Shown here in pieces: positions 18,037 through 27,896 of a DNA stretch of 64,000 nucleotides. The DNA comes from Pseudomonadota bacterium (GTDB lineage Bacteria; Desulfobacterota; Desulfobacteria; Desulfobacterales; RPRI01): assembly GCA_018817425.1 (NCBI GenBank), contig JAHITX010000007.1, positions 62,001 through 126,000 of the forward strand, in the 5' to 3' direction. Numbering within the stretch: the first letter of the stretch is position 1; each line of letters opens with the position of its first letter. Made by a program: the position numbers and the translations under genes. The notes under the pieces were generated by a model. That model saw only the letters and a program-made list of their open reading frames with translations. It had not been told where the DNA came from and ran no database searches.

Positions 18037-18985
18037 GGCTATCTCCTTTTTTAAGGAAATTTTCTGCAAGTATTTTAATATCTCCAACCTGATCCGGTTT
18101 CATCCATATAATGTCAGGATCGGCGTTAAACCAAGTCAGCTGGCGTTTTGCAAATCTTCTGGTGTCTTGCTTCAGCGTGCGTATTGCTTCATCTAAAGTA
18201 ATGCTTCCTGAAATATAATCTATCATATGCCGGTATCCTATAGATTGCATTGATTTAAGATCTGCCGAATAATTCATATCAAGAAGCCGTCTTACTTCAT
18301 CTTCAAAACCGGCCTCAATCATTAAGTCCACTCTTTTTTCTATTCGCCTGTAAAGAGCTTCTCTTTCCATATTAAGCCCGATCTTTAAAACATTAAACCG
18401 ATTTTCAGAAAAGCCATGCTTTTTTTGATGTTCTAAAATACTTATACCTGTTGACTCAAAAACTTCCAGTGCCCTTATTATCCTGAATGTATCATTCGGG
18501 TGAATTTTATCTGCTGCTTTAGGATCAAGTTTTTTAAGTTGATTATATAAAAATTGAGTTCCGTTTTCTTTGGCCTGTTTTTTAAGATGAATCTTAAAAT
18601 CGCTGTCTGCCGCAGGTTTGATGTCAAAAAGACCGTGAACCAGAGCTTTTATGTAAAGCCCGGTTCCACCAACTATAAACGGAACCTTGTTTTCTTCTTC
18701 GAGGCTGTTTATTATTTCGATTCCCATTGAGGCGAATTTTGCAGCACTGAAATCTTCATCAGGATCTATGATATCTATCATATGGTGAAACACACGCAGG
18801 GTTTCATCTTTTGTTGGTTTTGCTGTTCCAATATCTAAATATCTATAAACCTGCATTGAATCGGCGCTTATGATTTCGCCGCCGAAAATTTCTGCTGTTT
18901 TGATGCCTGCTGCTGTTTTACCTATGCCTGTTGGGCCGCAGATTACGATAATAGAGATTTTTTTATCTGTTATGTCATTTATCAT
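18029..18985 (-). CDS. miaA: tRNA dimethylallyltransferase
   Basis: 318 residues, normal for MiaA. The P-loop G-P-T-G-I-G-K-T is near residue 18, followed by the family hallmark I-S-A-D-S-M-Q-V-Y-R-Y-L-D-I-G-T-A-K-P-T and later G-G-T-G-L-Y-I-K-A-L. It adds the dimethylallyl group to A37 of tRNAs reading UNN codons. It starts 9 nt after hrpA and overlaps the following methyltransferase. Confidence 0.97.
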   Translation of the reverse strand: MINDITDKKISIIVICGPTGIGKTAAGIKTAEIFGGEIISADSMQVYRYLDIGTAKPTKDETLRVFHHMIDIIDPDEDFSAAKFASMGIEIINSLEEENKVPFIVGGTGLYIKALVHGLFDIKPAADSDFKIHLKKQAKENGTQFLYNQLKKLDPKAADKIHPNDTFRIIRALEVFESTGISILEHQKKHGFSENRFNVLKIGLNMEREALYRRIEKRVDLMIEAGFEDEVRRLLDMNYSADLKSMQSIGYRHMIDYISGSITLDEAIRTLKQDTRRFAKRQLTWFNADPDIIWMKPDQVGDIKILAENFLKKGDSLG

Positions 18986-18994
18986 ATCATTATA

Positions 18995-21900
18995 TTATAT
19001 TAGGCGCTCGATTTCTTTAAGCTTTTTATCCAGTCTTTTAGAAGAGATCGGGATTGGTGTTTTTAACTCCTGGGCAAAAAGAGATACCTTATATTCTTCA
19101 ATCAGCCAGAAGTATTCTTCCATGGCTTTTCTCTTTTCCTCCGATATAAAAGGGGAGATGTTTTTAAGAAGTTTATCAAGAGAAAGTGTATGTGTTTCAA
19201 GTTCATTTGACTTTATAATGTCTTTTTCAGGATCAATCATAGCTCTTTGTGCCCTTATTGATGTGGCTTTAAGATACCTGGAAAGATGCAAAAGCCGCTC
19301 TGGCTCATATAATTGGATGAAATTATTCGGCACCAGCCGGACAACTTCATTTTCAAGTCTGTCTATCATTAAAAAAGCTTCCTTGTTATTATTAAGACGA
19401 CATCTTTTGCATAGATCCTGTAAAATTGATCTGGTCTCATGAAATGCTTCTATTACCGGAGAAATTTGTTTAATTTTTTCCTGGCCATAAGAAAATATAT
19501 TCTTAAGAACATACTGTGAATGGGTGTTGAAAATATCTCCGGTTCGTATTTCTTTATCAAAAAGATCATTTATTATGCCATTAAAAAGCATTTTATCAAA
19601 ACTTTTTACTCCCCCGAAAAAAACTGTATATTTATGAAGTTCAGAAGGAATAGAGATCTGTTTTTTTACATGCTTTATATCTTTGTCAAAAGTTATTAAA
19701 AAAAGAGCGATAGTTCCTTGTTTATGTGATAACTGAGCCGTTTTTTCAGATTCATAAATTCTAAGATTAACGCAACCTTCATCTATATCAAGAGCCGGAA
19801 AATAAATCCTGCTGGTGTTTTCATCTTCCTTTATTACAAGCTGCTTTGCAATGTCTCCAAAATCCCATTTTAAAATACCTGTCTTTTCATACTTTCTTTT
19901 AACTGATGCAAGCATTCTGTTATCAAGCGGCTTTGAATAATCTTTTAATAAAATATTTTTATCTTTTCCGGCAAAGATCTCTTTTCCCTTGGCATCAATT
20001 ATTGAAAAGCGCATTTTAAGATGCTCAGGCAAAGAATCGTATGACCATGCGCTTGCAGGAATATCGACTTCGAAATTACGGAAAATAAAGTTTGAAAGCT
20101 CGGTTGCAAGCGCAGCTTTTCCCCTTGGCATTTTTTCTATGATGGTATCAACTATTTTAGAAAGAGGGAGTAATTTTTTTCTGTATTCTTTTGGAAGTCC
20201 TTTTATAAGCGCAGTTATCTTTTCCTGCAATAGTCCGGGTACAAGCCAGTCTGCTTTTTCCGGTAAAACGGATGATGATGATGAAACCGGAATCTTGACG
20301 GTTATGCCGTCATCCGTTTTGCCCGGATCAAAATTATAAAGACATATAAAGGGTTTTTTGCCTAAGTTTATACTATCCGGATAAAGAGACAGATTCTCTT
20401 CATCCGGCAAATAACGCAATAAATCTTCTTTTTTCATCCGAAGATGTTTATCGTTACCAAAGCTTTTTATGTGCCTGGAAAGTGTGCGAATCTCACAGAT
20501 TCCAGGAAGCTGTTTTTTGTAAAATTCAAATATGGTTTCATTGCCTGCGAAAACATCTCTTTTTCTTAACCTGTTTTCCATATCCAGAACTTCTTCTTTT
20601 ACTTTTTTATTATGTTCCATGAAAGGCAAAAAGGTGTCGATATCTTCTTCAACAAGGGCGCATCTTATAAAAATATCCGATGCTTCTTCCGGATTTATTT
20701 TTCCGTAAGATACGGATCGTCCGGCAACGATTGCAAGTCCGTATAAACTTGCTTTTTCAATGGCCACAACTTCTCCGCGTTTTCTATCCCAGTGTGCTCC
20801 ATAATAGGAGTATTTGCACTGCTCTTTTCCGATTTCTTCTATCCAGGCGCTTTCTATGGTTGCAGCAGTTCTTGCAAAAAATCGCGATGTTTCAACCATT
20901 TCGGCAGATACTATCCAAGTGGGCGGGTTTTTGAATAATCCTGAGCCGGGAAATATCATAACGGATTTATCTCTTGTTGCACTAAAACTATTCTTTTCTT
21001 TTTTTACGGCAATATTTGATAAAAAACCGCTTAGTATCGATTTGTGGATGGCAGTATAAAGCGGGCTGAATTTGCTGTCTGATTTATTTGCACCGCTTAA
21101 AGCTTTCACACTTTCTGTTTTCCGGCTTTTCATACCGGTTTCAATAAGTATATTTGTTATCTGTGTATATATGTCGCGCCACTCTTTCATCCTTTTAAAA
21201 GATAGAAAGTTTGCTTTGCAGAATTTTCTTGCTCCGGAAGTAGTACCAGATGCTTCGTTATATTTATTCCATATGTTAAGAAGAGTTATAAAGTCTGAAA
21301 GCGGGTCTGAGAAAATCTTGTGCGCTCTGTCTGCTTCCTCTGTTTTATCGGCAGGTCTTTGCCTTGGGTCCTGAGAGCTTATGGCTGAGGCGATCACTGT
21401 CATTTCTTCAAGACATCCTCTGTTCGGTGCTTCAATAAGCATTCTGGAAAGCCTGGGGTCAACCGGAAGGGCTGCCATAAGTTTGCCGGTTGGAGTTAGG
21501 CAATAAAGCGCTTTATTGCCAGGCTCCTGTTTTATCGCTCCCAGTTCCAGAAGAATGTCATATCCATCCTTGATGCTTTTTGGCGAAGGCCTGTCTATAA
21601 AAGGAAAGGAAGATACTTCACCCAGTTTTAAAGCAATCATTCTCAATACAACTTCGGCAAGATTTGACCTTAAAATTTCGGGCAGCGTATAAAGAGAGCG
21701 GGCTTCATAATTTTCTTTAGAATAAAGACGCACACAGATGCCGTTTTCTACTCTTCCGCACCTGCCTTTTCGCTGGTCTGCGCTGCTTTTTGAAACGGAA
21801 ACTACTGGCATAGCGGTTGAGCGAGATCTTGGGGTATAATGCGGAATACGTGCAAGACCTGTATCTATCACATATTTTATGCCAGGGATAGTAATAGATG

Positions 21901-22981
21901 TTTCAGCGATATTGGTTGATATGATAATCTTTCTTGCAGATAGAGGCAAAAAAACCTTTTTTTGCTCTGAAGCCGGAAGCCTTGCAAAAAGGGGTATTAT
22001 CTCAACGGATCTGTATTTTCTTCCTTCAAGGATTTCGGTTGCTTCCCGGATATCCAGTTCTGTGGGCATAAAAATAAGTATATCGCCGTATGGATTTTCT
22101 TTTACTATTTTATCAACAGCTTCTATTGCAAGATCTGCATAGCTTTTGTCTTCATCTTTTTCAGGTTCAAAATCTACAGGAAGATAGCGTACATCAACAG
22201 GAAACATTCTGCCTGAAACTTCAATTACAGGTGCATTATCAAAAGCTTTTGAAAATTTATCGGTATCAATTGTTGCAGAAGTTATAATCAGTTTTAAGTC
22301 TTTTCTTTTTATTAAAAGAGTTTTCAGCACTCCAAGTATAAAGTCAATGTTAAGACTTCTTTCATGTGCTTCGTCAACAATTATGGTGTCATATTCATTA
22401 AGATACGGATCATTATTGGCTTCCGCCAGCAAAATGCCGTCGGTCATTATTTTTATGTATGAGTCTTTATGTGTTTTATCGTCAAAACGGATTTTGTAGC
22501 CGACGGACTTTCCGGTTTCCTCTCCGAGTTCCTGTGCAATACGTGCACAAACGGTAATAGCGGCAATTCTTCTCGGCTGAGTACAGCCAATTTTACCAAA
22601 AATCCCCCGTCCTGCGGCAAGACAGAATTTCGGTAATTGTGTGGTTTTGCCTGATCCGGTTTCACCCGAAATAATAACAACCTGGTTTTTAACAATAGAA
22701 TCTATGATTTCATCTTTTTTGGCTGTTATGGGAAGATCGGAATCAAAATCAAATTTTGGGATATTGTTTCTTCTTAATACTTGTTCATGAATGGAAGCAT
22801 CAAGCTTTTTGGTGATATCAGAAAGCAGCTTTTCAATTTTTTGCCCTGCAAAGTTTTTGGAAACAGCGTTTTTCAGTTTTGATATTTCGCGGTAAAGAAC
22901 CGGTCTGTCCACCCGCATTGCTTTTTTAACCCTGAATTCGGTTTTGTTAATTATTAAATTTGTTTGTTTCATTTGTTGCAA
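18995..22981 (-). CDS. hrpA: ATP-dependent RNA helicase HrpA
   Basis: 1328 residues, in the range of HrpA. Motif I G-E-T-G-S-G-K-T-T-Q-L-P, motif II D-E-A-H, motif III S-A-T-I-D and motif VI Q-R-K-G-R-C-G-R-V occur in order in the first 430 residues. The HA2, OB and the long DUF3418-type C-terminal region specific to HrpA follow. It is a DEAH-box RNA helicase; in E. coli HrpA resolves stalled ribosomes. First gene of the unit hrpA-miaA-methyltransferase-phospholipase-like; the promoter should lie within 22982-23170. Confidence 0.95.
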   Translation of the reverse strand: MQQMKQTNLIINKTEFRVKKAMRVDRPVLYREISKLKNAVSKNFAGQKIEKLLSDITKKLDASIHEQVLRRNNIPKFDFDSDLPITAKKDEIIDSIVKNQVVIISGETGSGKTTQLPKFCLAAGRGIFGKIGCTQPRRIAAITVCARIAQELGEETGKSVGYKIRFDDKTHKDSYIKIMTDGILLAEANNDPYLNEYDTIIVDEAHERSLNIDFILGVLKTLLIKRKDLKLIITSATIDTDKFSKAFDNAPVIEVSGRMFPVDVRYLPVDFEPEKDEDKSYADLAIEAVDKIVKENPYGDILIFMPTELDIREATEILEGRKYRSVEIIPLFARLPASEQKKVFLPLSARKIIISTNIAETSITIPGIKYVIDTGLARIPHYTPRSRSTAMPVVSVSKSSADQRKGRCGRVENGICVRLYSKENYEARSLYTLPEILRSNLAEVVLRMIALKLGEVSSFPFIDRPSPKSIKDGYDILLELGAIKQEPGNKALYCLTPTGKLMAALPVDPRLSRMLIEAPNRGCLEEMTVIASAISSQDPRQRPADKTEEADRAHKIFSDPLSDFITLLNIWNKYNEASGTTSGARKFCKANFLSFKRMKEWRDIYTQITNILIETGMKSRKTESVKALSGANKSDSKFSPLYTAIHKSILSGFLSNIAVKKEKNSFSATRDKSVMIFPGSGLFKNPPTWIVSAEMVETSRFFARTAATIESAWIEEIGKEQCKYSYYGAHWDRKRGEVVAIEKASLYGLAIVAGRSVSYGKINPEEASDIFIRCALVEEDIDTFLPFMEHNKKVKEEVLDMENRLRKRDVFAGNETIFEFYKKQLPGICEIRTLSRHIKSFGNDKHLRMKKEDLLRYLPDEENLSLYPDSINLGKKPFICLYNFDPGKTDDGITVKIPVSSSSSVLPEKADWLVPGLLQEKITALIKGLPKEYRKKLLPLSKIVDTIIEKMPRGKAALATELSNFIFRNFEVDIPASAWSYDSLPEHLKMRFSIIDAKGKEIFAGKDKNILLKDYSKPLDNRMLASVKRKYEKTGILKWDFGDIAKQLVIKEDENTSRIYFPALDIDEGCVNLRIYESEKTAQLSHKQGTIALFLITFDKDIKHVKKQISIPSELHKYTVFFGGVKSFDKMLFNGIINDLFDKEIRTGDIFNTHSQYVLKNIFSYGQEKIKQISPVIEAFHETRSILQDLCKRCRLNNNKEAFLMIDRLENEVVRLVPNNFIQLYEPERLLHLSRYLKATSIRAQRAMIDPEKDIIKSNELETHTLSLDKLLKNISPFISEEKRKAMEEYFWLIEEYKVSLFAQELKTPIPISSKRLDKKLKEIERLI

Positions 22982-23178
22982 GCTTAAATGCTCCGGCTGT
23001 GTTTTTATTGCACTGTAATATGATGTTTAGCTTTTTATCATATTTTAGCCAAAAATCCCATACAAGTTGTGTGCAATTTATTTGATATTAAAATAAACAG
23101 CTTAGCAAGTATATATTTGAAAGATGCATACAAATTGATCAAACTGCAGGATTTGAGATTTCGATGTTGTATTTGAAA

Positions 23179-23218
23179 TTGACTTTGCCTATGCAATGTA
23201 ATACTATTACCAGTAATA
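23179..23218 (+). promoter_or_regulatory. Promoter and palindromic operator of the vapBC-type operon
   Basis: TTGACT (23179-23184) and TACTAT (23202-23207) are spaced 17 bp. The -10 box is embedded in the palindrome GTAATACTATTAC (23198-23210), and another GTAATA half-site follows at 23213-23218. AbrB/MazE-type antitoxins bind such repeats to repress their own operon. Confidence 0.7.
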
Positions 23219-23239
23219 CCTATCTTTGGAGGTTGAATT

Positions 23240-23467
23240 ATGAGAGTAACTACAAAAGGTCAAGTTACAATTCCCCAGCACATTCGCGAAAAATTGGGAA
23301 TAACCCCGGCAACAGAAGTAGATTTTGTCGAGGGAGATGGCCGCATTTTTTTAGTGAAACGAAAAGGGGGAGAAACAGTAACCCGAAAATTTACAAAATT
23401 ACGTGGCGTTGCAACTGTTAAAATGACGACTGACGAAATTATGGCTTTAACGAGAGCAGATAGATGA
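23240..23467 (+). CDS. vapB: AbrB/MazE-type antitoxin (VapB)
   Basis: 75 residues. M-R-V-T-T-K-G-Q-V-T-I-P-Q-H-I-R-E-K-L-G-I is the swapped-hairpin AbrB DNA-binding domain, and the C-terminal tail (from about residue 50) should bind the toxin. TTGGAGG precedes the ATG. It overlaps the toxin gene by 4 nt (ATGA), the usual layout for a type II toxin-antitoxin pair. Confidence 0.92.
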   Translation: MRVTTKGQVTIPQHIREKLGITPATEVDFVEGDGRIFLVKRKGGETVTRKFTKLRGVATVKMTTDEIMALTRADR

Positions 23468-23880
23468 AGGGCCTTCTTGTTGATTCAAATGTGATTTTAG
23501 ATATTTTTCTTGATGATCCCGATTGGGCTGATTGGTCTGAATCTACATTGGCAAATTATAGTGCTCACTCAGCTTTTTATATTAATTCGATAGTCTATGC
23601 TGAAGTATCAGTCGGTTTTGAAAAGATAGAGGAATTGGAGTCTGCTCTCCATAAAGGCGGATTTCAGATGTTGGAAATTCCGAAAGAAGCTTTATTTCTT
23701 GCGGGTAAAGCTTATCTCAAATACAGGGCGGTGAAAGGATTCAAGAAATCACCTTTACCGGATTTTTATATAGGTGCACAGGCAGCTGTGCTTTCCCTGG
23801 ATCTGATTACACGGGATATAAATCGATACCGAACATATTTTCCAACGGTCAGATTGATTTGCCCGGAGTCAATTTTATGA
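23464..23880 (+). CDS. vapC: PIN-domain toxin (VapC)
   Basis: 138 residues. Acidic residues of the PIN nuclease site are visible: L-V-D-S-N-V-I-L-D near the N-terminus, Y-A-E in the middle, L-P-D-F-Y-I-G-A and L-I-T-R-D at the C-terminal side. Such toxins cleave tRNA or rRNA unless bound by the antitoxin. It shares the operon with the preceding antitoxin. Confidence 0.92.
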   Translation: MKGLLVDSNVILDIFLDDPDWADWSESTLANYSAHSAFYINSIVYAEVSVGFEKIEELESALHKGGFQMLEIPKEALFLAGKAYLKYRAVKGFKKSPLPDFYIGAQAAVLSLDLITRDINRYRTYFPTVRLICPESIL

Positions 23881-23909
23881 AAGTGTGATTATATAAAAAG
23901 GAGAGTTAG

Positions 23910-25025
23910 TTGAAAAGCATTATTTTAAACAGAATCCTTCGAATAAAAGAAATCATATCCGAAAAAAACCTCGATACCCTCATGGTAATGGTAGGTGAAA
24001 ACCGCAGGTATTTAAGCGGATTTCAAGGCCATGACTCCCAGTTTGATGAATCTTCCGGAGTTTTGTTTATTTCAAAGGCGGGTCTTATTCTTGCCACCGA
24101 TTCCCGTTATGAAGAGCAGGCTATCAGGGAAGCGGGAAATCTTTATGAAATTGTTTGCTATAAAGAAGGGCTGGCCAAACAAATACCTGCGATTCTGAAA
24201 AAACTTGGTACGAAAAGGCTTGGATTTGAAAGTGTCAGGCTGTCATATCTTGATTACAGAAAAATATCCGAAGAGATAAAATCAAGTGGTCTTGAAGTCA
24301 AACTGGTGGAAACCGAAAATATTGTTGAGACTTTGCGTGAAATAAAAGATGAAAAAGAGATTGAGCTGATACAAAAAGCTCTGCTGATAGCAGAAACGGC
24401 TTTTGTCAGGATTCAGGATTCAATCAGGCCCGGGGTTACGGAAAAAGAGGCTGCCTGGCTTATTGAAAAAGCCATGCATGAGGCCGGAGCGGATGGCTTG
24501 TCATTTCCAACTATTGTTGCATCAGGGCCAAACAGCGCACTTCCTCATGCAATTCCTTCAGATAGGGCATTTAAGGAAAATGAACCTATTCTTTTTGACT
24601 GGGGTGCAGAACTTGAAGGTTATTTTTCCGATATTTCAAGAACTATTGTTATCGGAAAGCCGGATGACTATTTTATAAAGGCGTATAAAACCGTGCTTGA
24701 TGCCCAGCTTCTTGCAGTGAATGCAATAGCTCCAGGTGCAGATTCAAAATCTGTTGACAAAATCGCCCGAAGCCATATTGACGGCACAGAATTTAGCGGA
24801 AAATTTACACATGGCCTTGGCCATGGCACAGGTCTTTCGGTGCATGAGAGCCCACGAGTCGGATCTTTGAGTAGCACTGTTATTGAGCCTCAGATGGTGT
24901 TTACTGTCGAACCCGGAATATATATTACCGGCTGGGGTGGTATAAGACTTGAAAATATGGTAGTTGTAAGAGACAAAGGAGCAGAGGTGCTAAACAAACT
25001 AGAGGAAATAATTTCTTACAAATAA
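23910..25025 (+). CDS. M24-family Xaa-Pro aminopeptidase
   Basis: 371 residues, two domains: a creatinase-like N-terminal domain and a pita-bread catalytic domain from about residue 130. Metal ligands appear in L-F-D-W-G-A, F-S-D-I-S-R, H-G-L-G-H-G-T-G-L, V-E-P-G-I-Y and R-L-E-N (Asp, Asp, His, Glu, Glu). It removes an N-terminal residue ahead of proline. The start is TTG at 23910 with AAAGGAGAG upstream. xerD follows after 5 nt. Confidence 0.93.
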   Translation: MKSIILNRILRIKEIISEKNLDTLMVMVGENRRYLSGFQGHDSQFDESSGVLFISKAGLILATDSRYEEQAIREAGNLYEIVCYKEGLAKQIPAILKKLGTKRLGFESVRLSYLDYRKISEEIKSSGLEVKLVETENIVETLREIKDEKEIELIQKALLIAETAFVRIQDSIRPGVTEKEAAWLIEKAMHEAGADGLSFPTIVASGPNSALPHAIPSDRAFKENEPILFDWGAELEGYFSDISRTIVIGKPDDYFIKAYKTVLDAQLLAVNAIAPGADSKSVDKIARSHIDGTEFSGKFTHGLGHGTGLSVHESPRVGSLSSTVIEPQMVFTVEPGIYITGWGGIRLENMVVVRDKGAEVLNKLEEIISYK

Positions 25026-25030
25026 GGTTA

Positions 25031-25933
25031 ATGCGGATGCCTTCTATAGATTCCCTTGTTGATCAATATCTTAATTACCTTGTTGTCGAAAAAGGGCTTT
25101 CAAAGAAAACTATTGAATCTTATGGAAGTGATATAGCGGTGTATATTACTTTTTTAGGCAAACAGGGTATCAGAGATATATCGGAGGCTGACACGCCGAC
25201 AATTCTTAAGCATATTATCGCATTAAGAGATGAAGGACTTAAGGCAAGATCAAGGGCAAGACATCTTGTGACCCTAAGGGGGTTTTATAAATTTCTTGTA
25301 CGGGAAAAGTACATATCCAGTGATCCTACTAGTGTTATTGATCTTCCCAAAAGTGGCTTCTATCTTCCGAATGTTTTGACCCAGGATGAGATTAAATGTC
25401 TTTTATCTGTTCCTGATGTCAGTAAACCGGCAGGATTAAGAGATTGCGCCATGATTGAGCTTTTGTATGCCGCAGGCCTCAGGGTTTCGGAACTTATAAG
25501 TCTTAAGCTTTTTGATGTAAATATGGATGCATGCTTTGTTAGAGTGTTTGGTAAAGGTTCAAAAGAAAGAATCGTTCCTATTGGGATTTATGCAAAAGAT
25601 AAAGTAAGTGAATATATTAATACTGCAAGACCGCAACTTTTAAAAAACAGTGCGAGTCACTTTTTATTTGTAGGTAGAGGCGGAAAACCTTTGACCCGTC
25701 AGGGCTTCTGGAAAATAATCAAGCGATATTCAATTCTTGCAAAAGTAACAAAAACAATAACGCCCCATAGTATAAGGCATTCTTTCGCAACCCATCTTTT
25801 AGAAGGCGGCGCTGATTTAAGGTCGGTTCAGTTAATGCTGGGGCATGTTGATATTTCGACAACTCAGATATATACTCATGTAGTACGGGATCATTTAAGG
25901 AAAATACACAGCAAATATCATCCGAGAGGTTAA
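25031..25933 (+). CDS. xerD: Tyrosine recombinase XerD/XerC
   Basis: 300 residues. N-terminal SAM-like domain (about residues 5-90), then the catalytic domain with A-A-G-L-R-V-S-E-L (Arg), K-G-S-K-E-R (Lys), H-S-I-R-H-S-F-A-T-H (His-x2-Arg), L-G-H (His) and T-Q-I-Y-T-H-V (Tyr nucleophile). The length fits the chromosomal XerD that resolves dimers at dif. It is linked with the upstream peptidase gene and is not part of an integrated element as far as can be seen. A second ATG lies two codons in. Confidence 0.92.
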   Translation: MRMPSIDSLVDQYLNYLVVEKGLSKKTIESYGSDIAVYITFLGKQGIRDISEADTPTILKHIIALRDEGLKARSRARHLVTLRGFYKFLVREKYISSDPTSVIDLPKSGFYLPNVLTQDEIKCLLSVPDVSKPAGLRDCAMIELLYAAGLRVSELISLKLFDVNMDACFVRVFGKGSKERIVPIGIYAKDKVSEYINTARPQLLKNSASHFLFVGRGGKPLTRQGFWKIIKRYSILAKVTKTITPHSIRHSFATHLLEGGADLRSVQLMLGHVDISTTQIYTHVVRDHLRKIHSKYHPRG

Positions 25934-25964
25934 AAAAACAATTACAACTTAAGAGGATACATCA

Positions 25965-27182
25965 ATGCCTGATGGAGATATTTCCAAACTTCGTATAGAA
26001 AAAGACGAAAGAATTTCAGGGTCCGGGAAAAAGAAAAAATATTATATTTTGCTGATAGCAATATTGATATTATTTGCAATCGCGGTTCTTTATAAAAATG
26101 GGTATTTAACTCCGGCTCTTTCAGTCCGTGGTCTTAAAGTAATGAACATATATCCGTCCCAGACCTATACTCTTTTAAATGCAAGCGGGTATGTTGTAGC
26201 CCAAAGAAAAGCGGCTATTTCTTCTAAAATTACCGGACGCCTTGTATATTTGGGTGTTGAAGAAGGTGATAAGGTTAAAAAAGGAGAAATAGTAGCACGG
26301 CTTGAAAATGATGATACTATAGCTGCAAAAAACAGAGCTATTGCCAATGTAAATGCTTCCAAGGCTTTGCTTGAGCAGACAATGGCGGAACTTGATGATG
26401 CTTCTTTACATTATGGTCGTATATCAAAGCTGGCAGATATCAATGGTGTATCAAAAGCCGAGTATGATATTGCAAATGCAAGATTTAAAAGAGCGAAGGC
26501 CGCTGTATCAGCTCAAAAGGCTGCGATAAAGGCAAGTGAGGCGGCATTAAGAGAAGCCGAAGTTGCGCTTGAATACGCCAATATGCGTGCGCCGTTTGAT
26601 GCGGTGGTTCTTACAAAAAACGCAGATCTTGGTGATATTGTAACTCCAATTGGTGCTGCAGCGGATGCAAAGGCGGCTGTTGTTAATATTGCGGATATGG
26701 ATTCTCTTCAGGTTGAAGTAGATGTTTCGGAAACCAATATTAACACTGTTAAAAATGGTCAGCCCTGTGAAATTAGGCTTGATGCCATACAGGATGAACG
26801 TTTTATGGGCAAGGTTCACATGGTTGTTCCGACAGCAGACAGAACAAAGGCTTCTGTTATGGTCAAGGTGGCATTTTCCGATAAAGACACAAGAGTACTT
26901 CCTGAAATGAGTGCAAAAGTGGCCTTTCTATCTCGTGAAATCTTACCGGATGAACAAAATGCCATTATGGCTATTCCGGCAAATACTGTAATAAAAGATA
27001 AAGGCAATTCGTTTGTATTTACTGTGGTAAACAAAAAAGCGGTTAAAAAAGAAATCAGAACCGGAAAGAAACTCGAAAACATGGTGGAAGTATTAGAAGG
27101 TCTTAAGATCGGAGAATTTTTAATAACCGAACCGCTTGACAAAGTAAGGGCAGACACAAAAGTTAAAGTCCTTGAGGAGTAG
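25965..27182 (+). CDS. HlyD/MacA-type periplasmic adaptor
   Basis: 405 residues. A basic N-terminus is followed by one transmembrane helix (about 25-45), a lipoyl half-motif (G-R-L-V-Y-L-G-V-E-E-G-D-K-V-K-K-G), an alanine-rich helical hairpin (residues 120-210), and beta-barrel and membrane-proximal domains. It is the membrane-fusion protein of a tripartite exporter and starts the operon with two ATPases and two FtsX-type permeases. Confidence 0.88.
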   Translation: MPDGDISKLRIEKDERISGSGKKKKYYILLIAILILFAIAVLYKNGYLTPALSVRGLKVMNIYPSQTYTLLNASGYVVAQRKAAISSKITGRLVYLGVEEGDKVKKGEIVARLENDDTIAAKNRAIANVNASKALLEQTMAELDDASLHYGRISKLADINGVSKAEYDIANARFKRAKAAVSAQKAAIKASEAALREAEVALEYANMRAPFDAVVLTKNADLGDIVTPIGAAADAKAAVVNIADMDSLQVEVDVSETNINTVKNGQPCEIRLDAIQDERFMGKVHMVVPTADRTKASVMVKVAFSDKDTRVLPEMSAKVAFLSREILPDEQNAIMAIPANTVIKDKGNSFVFTVVNKKAVKKEIRTGKKLENMVEVLEGLKIGEFLITEPLDKVRADTKVKVLEE

Positions 27183-27191
27183 ATTTAACAG

Positions 27192-27896
27192 TTGGCGCCT
27201 ATTATAGAAATTAAAAATCTTACAAAATCATATCGGCGCGGTAATCAGTCGATAATGGTTTTAGAAAATTTAACTCTTGATATTAATGAGAATGATTTTC
27301 TTGCTTTAATGGGACCTTCAGGTTCCGGTAAAAGTACTCTTTTAAATCTGATAGCAGGACTGGATAAGCCGGACAGCGGAAGCATTATAATACAGGGCAT
27401 CGATATTTCATTGCTGGCAGAAACCGAACTTGCAAAGTGGAGAGCCGATAATGTAGGTTTTATTTTCCAGTTTTACAATCTTATTCCGGTGCTGACTGCT
27501 TTTGAAAATGTTGAGTTGCCTCTGATTCTAACCAGACTTTCCAAAAAAGAGAGAAAAGAGCATGTACATACGGCTTTAAAGCTGGTTGGGCTTGAAGACA
27601 GGATGGATCATTATCCGGGTCAGTTATCAGGTGGACAGCAGCAGCGGGTTGCTATAGCAAGAGCGGTTGTTACCGATCCGGCTATTCTTGTAGCAGATGA
27701 ACCAACCGGTGATCTGGATAGAGTGTCTGCCCAGGAGGTACTCAATCTTATGGAAAATTTGAGCAATTCAATTGGAAAGACTATTGTAATGGTAACACAT
27801 GATCCAAGAGCTGCGAAAAAAGCCGGCAGCATAATGTATCTTGATAAAGGTATTCTTGCAGATGCTCCTCAAACTTCTTTTCAGGAATGCGTTTAG
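27192..27896 (+). CDS. ABC transporter ATPase (MacB/LolD type)
   Basis: 234 residues. Walker A G-P-S-G-S-G-K-S-T, Q-loop F-Q-F-Y-N-L, signature L-S-G-G-Q-Q-Q-R-V-A-I-A-R-A, Walker B I-L-V-A-D-E-P-T and H-loop M-V-T-H-D are complete. The start is TTG at 27192, 9 nt after the adaptor stop. It pairs with the first permease, whose start lies inside its 3' end. Confidence 0.93.
   Translation: MAPIIEIKNLTKSYRRGNQSIMVLENLTLDINENDFLALMGPSGSGKSTLLNLIAGLDKPDSGSIIIQGIDISLLAETELAKWRADNVGFIFQFYNLIPVLTAFENVELPLILTRLSKKERKEHVHTALKLVGLEDRMDHYPGQLSGGQQQRVAIARAVVTDPAILVADEPTGDLDRVSAQEVLNLMENLSNSIGKTIVMVTHDPRAAKKAGSIMYLDKGILADAPQTSFQECV

Noticed and set aside
25031-25933. Integrase marking a genomic island
   Set aside because: Length, motifs and neighbours fit chromosomal XerD; no attachment-site repeat seen.
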